Source: Endobacterium cereale (GTDB lineage Bacteria > Pseudomonadota > Alphaproteobacteria > Rhizobiales > Rhizobiaceae). Taken from it: DNA of 64,000 bases. The position numbers and the translations under genes are program-made. The stretch's first letter is position 1, and every line of letters starts with the position of its first letter. The DNA is taken from positions 434,001-498,000 of the forward strand of contig NZ_WIXI01000022.1 of assembly GCF_009617585.1 (NCBI RefSeq). The letters are read 5' to 3'. Below the pieces are notes generated by a model, which was not told where the DNA came from, did not search any database, and saw nothing but the letters and a program-made list of their open reading frames with translations. Shown here piece after piece: positions 55,964 through 64,000 of the stretch.

Positions 55964-57379
55964 TCAGGCCCTGAGGGCCTGAGCAGGCGACTGACGATAG
56001 GCAAGCAATGCCGGCACGGCCGCCAGCACACCGGCAAAGCCGAGCAGGATCAGCGCCAATCTCCCATCCTCCCGGGTAAAGCCGACCGGCAGTATGACGC
56101 CGCTCTTGGCGGTGAACATCTGCGCGCCGACATGCGCCGCCCCCAAGCCAACCAGAAATCCGATGCCGACGCCAAGCGCAACGAGCAGGAACAACTCCAG
56201 CCAGACGATGAGGAAGACCGAACTACGCGGCGCACCGAAGGCGCGCAGAGCGCCTATCTGACGGCGGCGCTGCCCCACGTGAATCACCGTGACGAGAACG
56301 AGGGCGGCGGCCACCAGACCTTGGGACCCAGCGGCGACAGCGCTTAACACCATCTTGGCATCGCCAAGCGTAGCATAAAGGCCGGTGAGAACCTCGCCCG
56401 GAAAGACACCGAGCGTGGAGCCCGAACGGTATTCCTGGCGCAGGCGATAGGCATCGGCGATCGTCTTCGGCTTGACCAGAATGGCCGGCAAGCCCGGTGT
56501 GGAGGCACCAAAGGTTTCGACGATGGGCGTATCAGCATCGATGCTGCCGTGATGGTCTTCCTCGACATGTTTCGACGAGGCTGCACCCAGCGCAAAAGCA
56601 TATTTCTGGCCCTGCTGCTGGGCTTCCTGAGCATGTGCCGCCGTATCCGGGTGACCTGATGCTCCTTCGGCATGGACATCGGCGTCATCGTGGTGGGCTT
56701 CGCCTTCGGCGGAATGATCGTGACCATCCGCGTCGTGGTGCTCACCCTCATGTTCTTCATGATGGCCGTGATCCGCGCCGAGGCCGTGGACATGCCAGAC
56801 GGCCTGAATAGGCACGAGGATGGCGCGGTCCCAGGGCGTGCCGGTGGGCTGCAGCTTGCCGACCACCTTGTACGCCGGCCCCGCATGCGTATGGCCACCG
56901 GTTTCCGCCGTGCCGTGCATGGGTTTGATTTCGGCACCGATCGACAGATCGACCGCAGCGCCGAGAACGGCCTCGCCTTCCAGCGCAAACATCTTGCCTT
57001 CGGAAAATCCGGTCGTCGTACCGCTGATCAGGCTGGTCGTCGTGCCGATGATCGGATAGCCGGCAAAGGAATCACCAAACCCGACCGGTGCCGCCCATGA
57101 TACGCGCGGATCAGCGGCAAGTTTCGTCAGGACCGAACCCTCGACCAAAGGCAGCGGTGCCGCCTGCAGGAAGATCGATGAGAGGATCAGCTGCGTTTCG
57201 CTGCCGGGGGCCCCCACAACGAGATCGAATTTGTCCGCCGCACGTGCACTGCCCAGGCGCAACGAGCGTTCCTGAAGCGTGACGGCGACGCCAAGTGCGG
57301 TGGCAAGCGCCACCAGAAGAATGACGACAGCGCCGCCCAGCCAGAGACGACGCAGATCAGCAAGAATGAAGCGAATCAT
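55964..57379 (-). CDS. FtsX-like ABC transporter permease with a histidine-rich loop
   Basis: The 471-residue product has one N-terminal membrane span (GGAVVILLVALATALGVAVT), a large periplasmic domain, and three C-terminal spans typical of FtsX/MacB permeases. Within the periplasmic domain, residues 196-249 hold 15 histidines with many Asp/Glu (for example HGHHEEHEGEHHDADGHDHS), a metal-binding composition. It overlaps the ATPase gene by four bases, so they form one transporter. The histidine loop and the DUF3299 partner point to transport or sensing of zinc or another divalent metal; this is inference. Confidence 0.9.
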   Translation of the reverse strand: MIRFILADLRRLWLGGAVVILLVALATALGVAVTLQERSLRLGSARAADKFDLVVGAPGSETQLILSSIFLQAAPLPLVEGSVLTKLAADPRVSWAAPVGFGDSFAGYPIIGTTTSLISGTTTGFSEGKMFALEGEAVLGAAVDLSIGAEIKPMHGTAETGGHTHAGPAYKVVGKLQPTGTPWDRAILVPIQAVWHVHGLGADHGHHEEHEGEHHDADGHDHSAEGEAHHDDADVHAEGASGHPDTAAHAQEAQQQGQKYAFALGAASSKHVEEDHHGSIDADTPIVETFGASTPGLPAILVKPKTIADAYRLRQEYRSGSTLGVFPGEVLTGLYATLGDAKMVLSAVAAGSQGLVAAALVLVTVIHVGQRRRQIGALRAFGAPRSSVFLIVWLELFLLVALGVGIGFLVGLGAAHVGAQMFTAKSGVILPVGFTREDGRLALILLGFAGVLAAVPALLAYRQSPAQALRA

Positions 57380-58065
57380 GCGGCGATCTCCCCGGTCGGC
57401 ACGTCACCGATGATACGACCACTTTTCAGAGACAGGCGGCGGCCGAGCCGCTCGACAAGGCGCTGGTCATGGCTTGCGATGATGAGTGTGGAGCCGGCAT
57501 CGGCGGCGACGGATAAAAGCAAATCACCGACCGCCTCGCCACTTTCTAGATCAAGGCTGGCGGTTGGTTCATCGGCGATGATGACGCCGGGTTTACGCAA
57601 AAGGGCGCGGGCGATTGCCACACGCTGCATTTCACCACGCGACATGGTTTCGATGTGCTGTTCCGGACGTTTCAGCCCGACAGTTTCGAACAGTGCGTGC
57701 GCGCGCTTTACCAATTCGGCATTGGCGACACGCGACAGACGTGCTGGAAGCAGGATATTTTCGAGGGCGGAGAGGCCCGGGAACAGATGAAAATCCTGCA
57801 TGACGAGGCCGATATTTTCGGCGCGCCATCGGTCGCGTCTGCCTTCGGAAAGATCGGCGAGGTTTTGAGAACCCCAGAGGACCTTGCCGGCGCGGATGCG
57901 CTCGAGCCCTGCAATGATGTTGATGAGTGTGCTCTTGCCAGAACCCGAACCGCCCGTCAGCGCCACATGGCTGCCGGCAGAGATTTCAAGCGTGCCGATA
58001 CTCAGCACCGGCGCCACCAGACCGGGAAAGGTGACGGCGAGATTTTCGATTTTCAGCGGAAGCAT
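57376..58065 (-). CDS. ABC transporter ATP-binding protein (MacB/LolD type)
   Basis: The 229-residue ATPase has Walker A GGSGSGKSTLIN, a signature reading MSRGEMQRVAIARALL (SRGEM in place of SGGQ), and Walker B GVIIADEPTASLDLESG. It is the partner of the FtsX-type permease it overlaps. The start at 58065 (MLPLKIENLAVTF) lies four bases after the DUF3299 gene stop; the open frame upstream of it is the shadow of that gene. Confidence 0.93.
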   Translation of the reverse strand: MLPLKIENLAVTFPGLVAPVLSIGTLEISAGSHVALTGGSGSGKSTLINIIAGLERIRAGKVLWGSQNLADLSEGRRDRWRAENIGLVMQDFHLFPGLSALENILLPARLSRVANAELVKRAHALFETVGLKRPEQHIETMSRGEMQRVAIARALLRKPGVIIADEPTASLDLESGEAVGDLLLSVAADAGSTLIIASHDQRLVERLGRRLSLKSGRIIGDVPTGEIAA

Positions 58066-58069
58066 GTTT

Positions 58070-58549
58070 TCAAACCGTGTCGTATTCGGCCTGGCGAATG
58101 CGCAGGAGGCTGACAAAGCCTGTTTCCGGGTCCGTCCAGGAACCCATTTCCAGCTTGCCGCGCACTTCGATCGTCTGGCTAGGCTGGGTAAAGGTCTGTT
58201 TTTCACCGAGATAAACGACGACGATATTGTCCGGCCAGTCGCTGTCGGTGGAGCAGAACGGGCAGATCGACATCGGGATTTCAGTCAGCACGAAAAACTG
58301 CGCTTCGGCCTTCAACGGCGGCGCCATGAAACCGCGCATGGCGATCTCCTTGCCGTTCAGCTGCTTGACCTTTTCCGAAAACTCGAGGCCAAGCACGCTG
58401 ACCTTGCCATAGAGTTCGTCGAATGTGATGTCGCTATTGGCCTCGGCGCGCGTACCGGCGGCCAGAAGCGGTAGACCGGCGATGAGGCCCAAGCCTATGG
58501 TCTGAAGGGTTTGGCGGCGATTAATACGCGCCTCAACCGACTTGCTCAT
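58070..58549 (-). CDS. Exported DUF3299-like protein
   Basis: The 159-residue product has a twin-arginine-like signal (INRRQTLQTIGLGLIAGLPL, then LAAGTRAEA) and a domain with MRGFMAPPLKAEAQFFVLTE and PMSICPFCSTDSDWPDNIV, a pattern I recognise from DUF3299. The CPFC pair could bind metal or form a disulfide. DUF3299 proteins occur beside ABC transporters with histidine-rich partners; Vibrio ZrgABCDE is a zinc-uptake example. An AAGGAG at seven bases favours the ATG at 58549. It leads the three-gene unit and lies downstream of phoA. Confidence 0.75.
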   Translation of the reverse strand: MSKSVEARINRRQTLQTIGLGLIAGLPLLAAGTRAEANSDITFDELYGKVSVLGLEFSEKVKQLNGKEIAMRGFMAPPLKAEAQFFVLTEIPMSICPFCSTDSDWPDNIVVVYLGEKQTFTQPSQTIEVRGKLEMGSWTDPETGFVSLLRIRQAEYDTV

Positions 58550-58622
58550 GACCATTCTCCTTTTGGAAATGTCTCCCGCATCGTGATCCCGACAGGACGG
58601 CGACACAAGAGCCGTAATGGCA

Positions 58623-58647
58623 AGGGCACGCCTTTGCAGCGTGCCCT
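58623..58647. terminator. Hairpin between phoA and the DUF3299 gene
   Basis: AGGGCACGC/GCGTGCCCT, 9 bp with a seven-base loop and no T-run on either strand. It may limit read-through from phoA only partly. Confidence 0.5.
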
Positions 58648-58661
58648 CACGATATCAGGTC

Positions 58662-60416
58662 TTAGTTGGTCTGTTTTGCGCCGAGAGCGAAAGCTTCAGC
58701 CAGACCCTTGTAGACGTCGCTCTGTTCCATGTAGCCACGGAAACCTTCGGCGCCGGGGCCTTCAGCCTGCAGAACGATGTCGTCAACAGCGTGGACGCCG
58801 CTGTCAGCGCTCTTCGGGATAATGCCCTGCACGAAGACGGCGCCGGGTACGTCCTTGTACTGTTCGTTGGCGATGTATTCCTTCTTTTCGTTCTGGATGG
58901 CCGGTGCGAACGGGCCGTCAAGCTTCGGGCGGAAGGTTTCGTAATGGTCCGGGCCGTTATTGGCATTCAGGAACAGGCGGCGGGAAACGTCGACCTTGTC
59001 CGGGAAGCCATCACCGTTTTTGTCTTCGTAGTTCGGGAAGCCGGCTTCGGCATACGTGCCGACCTTTTCGCGCATGTCGGTGCCCGGCTTTTCGTCATCA
59101 ACGGTGCCGATGATGGAAACGCCGTGGGTGTGGTCGCCGGTGACGACGATCAGAGTGTCGGGGTTCTTGGCCGCGAATTCGCGAGCAACACCGATGGCCT
59201 GGTCGAATTCGATCGTATCGACGACAGCGCGGTCCCAATCCAGCGGGTGAGACATCTTGTCGACATTGGCAGCTTCAACCATCAGGAAGAAACCTTCCGG
59301 GTTCTTCGAGAGCGTGTCGAGAGCGACCTTGGTCATTTCGACGAGGCCCGGCTGTTCCGGGAACTTGCCGACGGTACCCTTTTTCAGGAACTCGCGGTCA
59401 AGCGTGGTGTCGAGATTGCCCGTGTGGAACAAGCCCAGGATCTTGCCATCGTTGGCGCCGGCAGCGGTTGCCAGTTCACCCTTGCTGGTTGCCAGCTTGT
59501 AACCGGCGTCTTGGAACAGCTTGACGAAATCCTTGTCGTCCTTACGCTTCGAGCCGGCAGTCGACTGCGGCAGGAAATAGGCGGAGCCACCACCGAGAAC
59601 GACTTCCGGCTTCAGATCGAACAGCATGCCGTTGATGTCGGCCTTGTCGCCGCGCTTGCGGGTGTGGGCAACGACGGCAGCAGGCGTCGCGTCCTGCAAC
59701 TCGGCAGTCGAAACGATACCGATCGACTTCTTGGTCTGGCGACGCAGGGCTTCGGCGATGTTTTCGACCTTCGGGTCGTCCAGCGAGGCCGGTGTACGGT
59801 CGGCATAGACGCCGATGGCGTTCACGGCGGTCTTGTGACCGGTCATGTAGGCCGACATGGTGTTTGCCGAGTCGGTTGCGACAGCGTCGGTGGCCGAGGT
59901 GCCGATGAAGGCGACCGGCGGCACATCGTCCATGTTGAGGCGGCCATTGGCCTTACCCTCGGTCATGCCTTTGGACATGATGCGGGCGGCGGTGCGGTGA
60001 GCAACCGAAAGACCATCAGCGATCAGGAAGATGACGTTCTTTGCCTTGGCCTGGGACGGCGTGCCATAAACATTCCAGGTGACGCTCTTGGTTTCAGAAC
60101 CGGCAGAAACCTCGACCTTGTAGTCACCGGCATTTGCGATGGTGATGTCGCGCAGGATGACGGCCGAACCGAGGACCTTGTCCTTGTTCCTTTCTTCGGC
60201 GACGAACTCGACTTCCTTGCCGAGTGCAGCCTTATAGTCCTGACCGTTGACGGTGATCTTGACGTCTTCCGGCTTCACGACGGCATCGAACTCGACCTTG
60301 AAGTCGAACGGCGAACCCGAAAGGATCGTGGCGCGATCAAGTGGGAAAACTTCGGCAGCCTGGGCGGCGCCTGCAAGAACGGTCGTAGCGACCAGAGCGG
60401 CAAGAATTTTGCGCAT
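58662..60416 (-). CDS. phoA: Alkaline phosphatase
   Basis: This periplasmic enzyme frees phosphate from organic esters under phosphate starvation. The 584-residue product has a signal peptide (MRKILAALVATTVLAGAAQA), a short beta domain of about 100 residues (FDFKVEFDAVVKPEDVKITV) and the phosphatase core with the metal site VIFLIADGLS, the nucleophile in ATDSANTMSAYMTGHKT (Ser after Asp), GFFLMVEAANVDKMSH, and VVTGDHTHG. The ATG at 60416 opens a proper signal peptide. A candidate PHO box lies 60 bases upstream. Confidence 0.95.
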   Translation of the reverse strand: MRKILAALVATTVLAGAAQAAEVFPLDRATILSGSPFDFKVEFDAVVKPEDVKITVNGQDYKAALGKEVEFVAEERNKDKVLGSAVILRDITIANAGDYKVEVSAGSETKSVTWNVYGTPSQAKAKNVIFLIADGLSVAHRTAARIMSKGMTEGKANGRLNMDDVPPVAFIGTSATDAVATDSANTMSAYMTGHKTAVNAIGVYADRTPASLDDPKVENIAEALRRQTKKSIGIVSTAELQDATPAAVVAHTRKRGDKADINGMLFDLKPEVVLGGGSAYFLPQSTAGSKRKDDKDFVKLFQDAGYKLATSKGELATAAGANDGKILGLFHTGNLDTTLDREFLKKGTVGKFPEQPGLVEMTKVALDTLSKNPEGFFLMVEAANVDKMSHPLDWDRAVVDTIEFDQAIGVAREFAAKNPDTLIVVTGDHTHGVSIIGTVDDEKPGTDMREKVGTYAEAGFPNYEDKNGDGFPDKVDVSRRLFLNANNGPDHYETFRPKLDGPFAPAIQNEKKEYIANEQYKDVPGAVFVQGIIPKSADSGVHAVDDIVLQAEGPGAEGFRGYMEQSDVYKGLAEAFALGAKQTN

Positions 60417-60475
60417 GGTGGAACCTCGCTGAGGAGTTGTAAAAGTGAAGGCGAGGTGGGGTATATCGGCGTCAG

Positions 60476-60493
60476 ATGACACTTACGTGACGC
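60476..60493 (-). promoter_or_regulatory. PHO box upstream of phoA
   Basis: On the minus strand GCGTCAC-GTAA-GTGTCAT has the 7-4-7 layout of a PhoB site (4/7 and 6/7 matches to CTGTCAT), followed after ten bases by TATACC as a -10. The spacing is that of PhoB-activated promoters. Confidence 0.65.
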
Positions 60494-60562
60494 ATGGCAT
60501 CAGCGGCTGACGAAGATAAAAATATCTGGAATAGCGCCCGTCGGAAACAAGGGCATAAAATG

Positions 60563-60680
60563 AAAAAGCCTGCCGCGGGAGGAGGTGCGGCAGGCTTTAA
60601 ACTTGACCGACAACTGGGAGGAGGAGGATGTTGTCGATCCGTATCGGGCGACGCTGGGAGGAGGAGTGCGTCGCTTCGAT
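60563..60680 (-). ncRNA. Alpha-r14 family small RNA (copy 2), three anti-Shine-Dalgarno loops
   Basis: On the minus strand three stem-loops follow each other: GCGACGC/GCGTCGC, GACAAC/GTTGTC, and the terminator AAGCCTGCCGC/GCGGCAGGCTT with TTTTTC after it; each loop shows CCTCCTCCC. A TATAAG -10 element lies at 60687-60692. The 5' 39 bases (60643-60681) are identical to copy 1 at 11078-11116, and the other two stems differ by compensating changes. The loops are predicted to pair with Shine-Dalgarno regions of target mRNAs. Ends are estimates. Confidence 0.87.
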
Positions 60681-60853
60681 GATTTGCTTATAGCCATGCA
60701 TTAGTGGAAAGGGAAACCAATTTGTTGCAACGCAGCAATGCGTTTTGCGCAACCCTTCATGAAATCCTGACCCCAAACGAGGCAAAACATTTAAAGATGG
60801 CGGGGCTGTCAGCGATTGCGGTATAGCGAGAAAGTTTCGAAAAAGGATGTTCC

Positions 60854-61477
60854 ATGGCACAGATCCGTTATCATAAAGGCGATATTTCAGCTGCTGACGC
60901 TACCCGTTACACCGGCGCTGTCGCCATCGATACGGAAACGCTGGGACTAGTGCCACGCCGCGACCGCCTCTGTGTCGTGCAGCTTTCTCCCGGCGACGGC
61001 ACGGCCGACGTGATCCGCATTGCCGCCGGTCAGAGCCAAGCACCCAATCTCGTGGCGCTGCTCGCTGATCCGACGCATGAGAAGATTTTCCATTACGGCC
61101 GCTTCGACATTGCTGTGCTGTTTCACACTTTTGGGGTGACGACGGCGCCGGTCTTCTGCACCAAGATCGCCTCACGGCTAACGCGTACCTATACAGACCG
61201 GCACGGACTGAAGGACAATCTGCGCGAACTTCTGGAAGTCGACATTTCCAAGGCGCAACAGCAGACGGACTGGGCCGCTGACGTGCTTTCGCAGGCGCAA
61301 CTGGAATATGCGGCATCGGACGTGCTGCATCTGCATGCGCTGCGCGACAAGCAGGTGAACCGCCTCATCCGCGACAAGCGCATGGAACTGGCCGAAGCGT
61401 GTTTCGCCTTCCTGCCGACACGGTCCAAGCTCGACCTTCTGGGTTGGGACGAAACGGACATCTTTGCCCATAGCTGA
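60854..61477 (+). CDS. rnd: Ribonuclease D (short form, exonuclease domain only)
   Basis: The 207-residue product is a DEDD 3'-5' exonuclease: motif I in VAIDTETLGLVPRRDRLCVV, motif II around EKIFHYGRFDIAVLFH, and motif III in YAASDVLHLHAL (YxxxD, DEDDy type). E. coli RNase D (375 residues) carries C-terminal HRDC domains; these are absent. Alphaproteobacteria commonly have both a long and a short form, so the symbol is provisional. AAGGA lies before the ATG. Confidence 0.9.
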   Translation: MAQIRYHKGDISAADATRYTGAVAIDTETLGLVPRRDRLCVVQLSPGDGTADVIRIAAGQSQAPNLVALLADPTHEKIFHYGRFDIAVLFHTFGVTTAPVFCTKIASRLTRTYTDRHGLKDNLRELLEVDISKAQQQTDWAADVLSQAQLEYAASDVLHLHALRDKQVNRLIRDKRMELAEACFAFLPTRSKLDLLGWDETDIFAHS

Positions 61478-61562
61478 CGCTGTTTCTCGTCATGGCTGTT
61501 TAAGGGGGCGCTAAGTCTGCGCGCTTAGCCTTCCGGCAACCATAGCGAAGCGAACGCAGGCA

Positions 61563-62101
61563 ATGCTACTTCCGACACAGGTAGCGGCCAGCACCGCCAT
61601 TACCGACAGCATGCAGTCGATGCTCGACACGATCGAGAAACGGCGCAAGCAGGCCGAGAAAAAGACGGGCAGAAAAAGGACTCGCTTCTCGGGGCGCGCA
61701 TCAGTGCCGGCACCGAAAACGGACGTGCGCAACGCCGCATTGCCGAAGCCCTTTTCGGCATGAAAGGTCGACATCAACGAACTCAAGATACAGTTGATGG
61801 ACAAGCTCGGCGAAAAGCTGGGCATCAGCCGCGAAGACGGCATGTCGTCCTATGCCTGTGGCCGTGCCATCGAAGGTGCGCTGAAATCGGTTAGCGCTTC
61901 GGGACTGAACGACCTGGGCAAGGAACTCGGGCTAGGCGAACTCGACTTCTTCCTCACGGACCTCGTGGCCGCGATCAAATACCCTTGGGGCGAAGAGAAC
62001 GACAGGTTGGAAAGGTGCTCGACAAACAGCACGGCGACGGCAAGAGCACAGCCGATGAGCGGGCATTTTTCAACTCTCGCTTGAAGCACTCAGCGCATTA
62101 G
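61563..62101 (+). pseudogene. Frameshifted hypothetical gene (three apparent one-base indels)
   Basis: A coherent protein can be read only by changing frame three times: frame of 61563 up to about 61675 (MLLPTQVAASTAITDSMQSM...), then the frame of 61676 (KDSLLGARISAGTENGRAQR...ALFGMK), back at 61767 (VDINELKIQLMDKLGEKLGI...AIKYPWGEENDRLE), and finally the frame of 62015 (VLDKQHGDGKSTADERAFFN...) to TAG at 62101. Two breaks fall in short A/G runs. The joined product of about 180 residues is helical and of unknown family. Either a real pseudogene or sequencing errors. Confidence 0.7.
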
Positions 62102-62265
62102 CAAAACATTAGGGATATCATCTGCATATTAAGCCGTATCATCCGGCATGAAAGTCGCCATGAGGCGCGGCGGTTGCAATCAGCAGGATTGCGAACCTCA
62201 CCAAACCGTCCCGCCGGGCTGTCCCTTCAACATGAGGATCCGCCCTCTCCGACGTCGAGCCGGCC

Positions 62266-64000
62266 ATGCTGCCCCCTGTTCCCGCCACACCCGTCGCCCA
62301 TGCCATGCAGGCGAACCAGCGTCAGGCATCCACCCAGCAGGTGGAGCAGGGAGTTGCCGTGCCGGGGAATGCGACACAGGTTACGGCAAGCCCGGTCGTG
62401 GGCGGAACTCAATCCAGCATGGAATTGCTCGACCTCTCTGGTCAGGTGCGGCTGGCGCAGAGTCTTTCTGTCTTTGCCGAAACGCTTGGCGGCCTCCTGA
62501 AACTGCCGCGCCGTGAAGGTGAAGCTCTTGCCGATTACAGCAAGCGGTTGGCGGCAGCCATCAATGCGTTGAGCGCGACCGAGCGCGCGCGCCTGCAAAC
62601 ACAGTTGAACCAGATCATGCAGGGCGCGACGCTACGCCTGCTGGCGGATCTGCTGAAAGACCCGTCCGGGCCTGCGGCAGCGCGCTTGGCCGTGCAGATC
62701 GAAATTGCCCAATATCAGGAACAGTATCAGGGACGCGACCTCGCTGCGCGCCACGCGGTCAATTCCTATCGGCAAAATAACGGCAACGACCTTCCCGCCA
62801 ATGGCAATGGCAATGGCAATGGCAACAGGAACACGGCGGTCGTGCCAAATGGTGTCGGCACCAAAACCCTTCACAGCAAAGCTGATGCAACGACCGCGAC
62901 GCCGAACATTGCCGGCGGAGCCTTGCCGAATGGGGCGACGGAGACTGACGCGTTGCTCGCAAAGGCTGCCACATTTTCCGAGACCAAGGCGACGCCTGCT
63001 GTCGCCAAACCGGTGGCCGAATCCGCCACCTCAGCATCCGGGCAGGCAGGACGATCACGCGAAAATGCCATCAGCCATCTCGCACCCGAGACCAAAATTG
63101 ACACTGATGGCGACGCCGCGCAGGCCAACCGGCCGGTTGCAGACAGTCATCCTTCTGTCGAGGGAAAAACAGCGCCCGCAATCGCATCTGAGGCACGCCA
63201 ACAGACGGCACGCGGCGAGAGCGCGCTCTTTGCCACGGCGCGTGGCACAGAAACGCCCACAACCAACAAGCCCGAACCGAAAGCGCCAACCATCTATGAT
63301 GCAGCCGCATTGGTCCGCCTGGCGCATGGTGAGAGCAACAAGCCGGTGGCCACGATTGCCAGGGCAATTTTCGACGGGTTTCAGGCCGACTGGATTGCCG
63401 ACCTCCTGACGGGTGAAACTGACGCGAAAAATGCGCGACAGGTTTTGCCGGCACAGGGCGGCCAGATGCCCCTCGCTGCGAATAGCGAAGAGATCGACAC
63501 GCCGAAGGATGCCGCATTACCCGCCAACAGGCAGGTGCCCACTTCCGTGCAGGCTGACGAGAATGCGCCCGAACCTGTCATCGGCCCGCTGCCGCAGACT
63601 GCCAATCCTCTATCGGCAACGGCAATGATCGCGGCACAGCCCGATACCGCCTTCGAAAAGGCGCTGCTCGGCATGACATTTTTGCCTCGAGAAGTGCCGG
63701 GGCATCCGCTCGTTCCGCAAGACGGCACGCCGGAATTCGATGACGAGCAAAATCACGAGGTCAGGCGCAAATCAGCCGTGGGCGATGACGAACAGCCATC
63801 GCGGCGCGAGCATCAGGGCTTTCACCAGCCTTCGGGTGGTGATGAACAGCCGACGGATGGCGATGAGCAACCGGCTGAGCTCATACTGCCCGGCGACGAG
63901 ATGGAGCATCCGGACACCCCTGACAGTATGCCGACCACTTCGGGCCTGAAACAAGCGCCGCGCCAACATCTGTCGGATCATCCGTCAGCAAGCGCCGAAG
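62266..64000 (+). CDS. Large low-complexity hypothetical protein (3' truncated by window edge)
   Basis: The frame is open for 578 codons without a stop to the window end. The N-terminal 160 residues are helical (MELLDLSGQVRLAQSLSVFA, then LQTQLNQIMQGATLRLLADL); the rest is Ala/Thr/Pro/Glu-rich and disordered-looking, with a four-unit NG repeat and several DEQP units (SGGDEQPTDGDEQPAELILP). Its composition recalls flagellar hook-length proteins (FliK type) but the diagnostic C-terminus is out of view, so no function is assigned. No signal peptide or clear Shine-Dalgarno is seen; an in-frame stop at 62233 limits the start to 62266 or later. Confidence 0.7.
   Translation, partial: MLPPVPATPVAHAMQANQRQASTQQVEQGVAVPGNATQVTASPVVGGTQSSMELLDLSGQVRLAQSLSVFAETLGGLLKLPRREGEALADYSKRLAAAINALSATERARLQTQLNQIMQGATLRLLADLLKDPSGPAAARLAVQIEIAQYQEQYQGRDLAARHAVNSYRQNNGNDLPANGNGNGNGNRNTAVVPNGVGTKTLHSKADATTATPNIAGGALPNGATETDALLAKAATFSETKATPAVAKPVAESATSASGQAGRSRENAISHLAPETKIDTDGDAAQANRPVADSHPSVEGKTAPAIASEARQQTARGESALFATARGTETPTTNKPEPKAPTIYDAAALVRLAHGESNKPVATIARAIFDGFQADWIADLLTGETDAKNARQVLPAQGGQMPLAANSEEIDTPKDAALPANRQVPTSVQADENAPEPVIGPLPQTANPLSATAMIAAQPDTAFEKALLGMTFLPREVPGHPLVPQDGTPEFDDEQNHEVRRKSAVGDDEQPSRREHQGFHQPSGGDEQPTDGDEQPAELILPGDEMEHPDTPDSMPTTSGLKQAPRQHLSDHPSASAE
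62800..62823 (+). repeat. Hexanucleotide repeat AATGGC x4
   Basis: Four exact tandem copies of AATGGC inside the low-complexity ORF encode an Asn-Gly run. Being a multiple of three, copy-number change would keep the frame. Confidence 0.9.

Noticed and set aside
55962..55984. Perfect 10-bp palindrome GCTCAGGCCC/GGGCCTGAGC as a terminator
   Set aside because: It overlaps the last codons of the permease gene and has a three-base loop and no T-run; it may contribute to transcript ends but is not called.
58617..60479. 620-codon open frame antisense to alkaline phosphatase
   Set aside because: It is the mirror of a well-supported gene with signal peptide and catalytic motifs; the antisense product has no domain.

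Overview
This is a 64 kb stretch of GC-rich chromosome from an alphaproteobacterium of the order Rhizobiales, most likely family Rhizobiaceae (Rhizobium/Agrobacterium/Sinorhizobium type). The assignment rests on the combination of housekeeping genes (polA, dnaKJ, recF, dnaX, recR, rimP-nusA-ylxR-infB), rhizobial protein families (DUF982, DUF1045 beside phnM, a globin-coupled chemoreceptor, a CycM-like cytochrome) and two small-RNA families I recognise as rhizobial: an alpha-r7-type RNA beside polA and two alpha-r14-type RNAs with anti-Shine-Dalgarno loops. No tRNA, rRNA, CRISPR array, prophage or intact insertion sequence was seen.

Layout. 0-4.8 kb: 3' end of a lipid-type ABC exporter, dapB, gpmA, then a small phosphonate operon (DUF1045 2H protein and phnM) behind a possible PHO box. 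4.8-10.2 kb: polA (minus), the alpha-r7-type RNA, a MarR regulator and an M20 peptidase. 10.5-13.7 kb: cspA, the first alpha-r14 RNA and a run of small genes (YbaK-like, membrane-anchored stress-type protein, DUF982, DoxX). 13.9-19.9 kb: a class A penicillin-binding protein, then dnaK-dnaJ. 19.9-24.6 kb: LysE, LtrA, SlyX, a cupin and a soluble globin chemoreceptor. 24.6-25.6 kb: a 1 kb gene-free stretch holding a strong 15-bp inverted repeat and a 142-bp palindromic repeat. 25.6-34.5 kb: recF, a MoeB/ThiF enzyme, GNAT, a 2-hydroxyacid dehydrogenase, an SH3 protein, adenosine kinase, an AEC carrier, cytochrome c, kdsB, pheA. 34.6-37.3 kb: a second palindromic repeat, a VOC protein, a WYL regulator, nudC, a HIT protein. 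37.4-43.1 kb: SRP RNA, dnaX, ybaB, LysE, a PagL-like protein, recR and a lytic transglycosylase. 43.2-50.9 kb: an MFS carrier, then the rimP-nusA-ylxR-infB operon behind a promoter and an attenuator-like hairpin. 50.9-60.5 kb: a DMT carrier, exbB-exbD-tonB, a malate/lactate-type dehydrogenase, a three-gene histidine-rich ABC/DUF3299 cluster, and alkaline phosphatase with a PHO box. 60.5-64 kb: the second alpha-r14 RNA, a short RNase D, a frameshifted pseudogene and a large low-complexity ORF running off the end.

Functional themes are core information processing, protein folding, envelope assembly (PBP, transglycosylase, KdsB, PagL-like) and phosphorus scavenging (phnM pair and alkaline phosphatase, each with a candidate PHO box). 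The observations most worth following are the structured gene-free kilobase near 25 kb, the covarying palindromic repeat family, the histidine-rich FtsX-type transporter with its DUF3299 partner, and the pseudogene/low-complexity pair at the right edge. All family names come from reading motifs; no database search was run.
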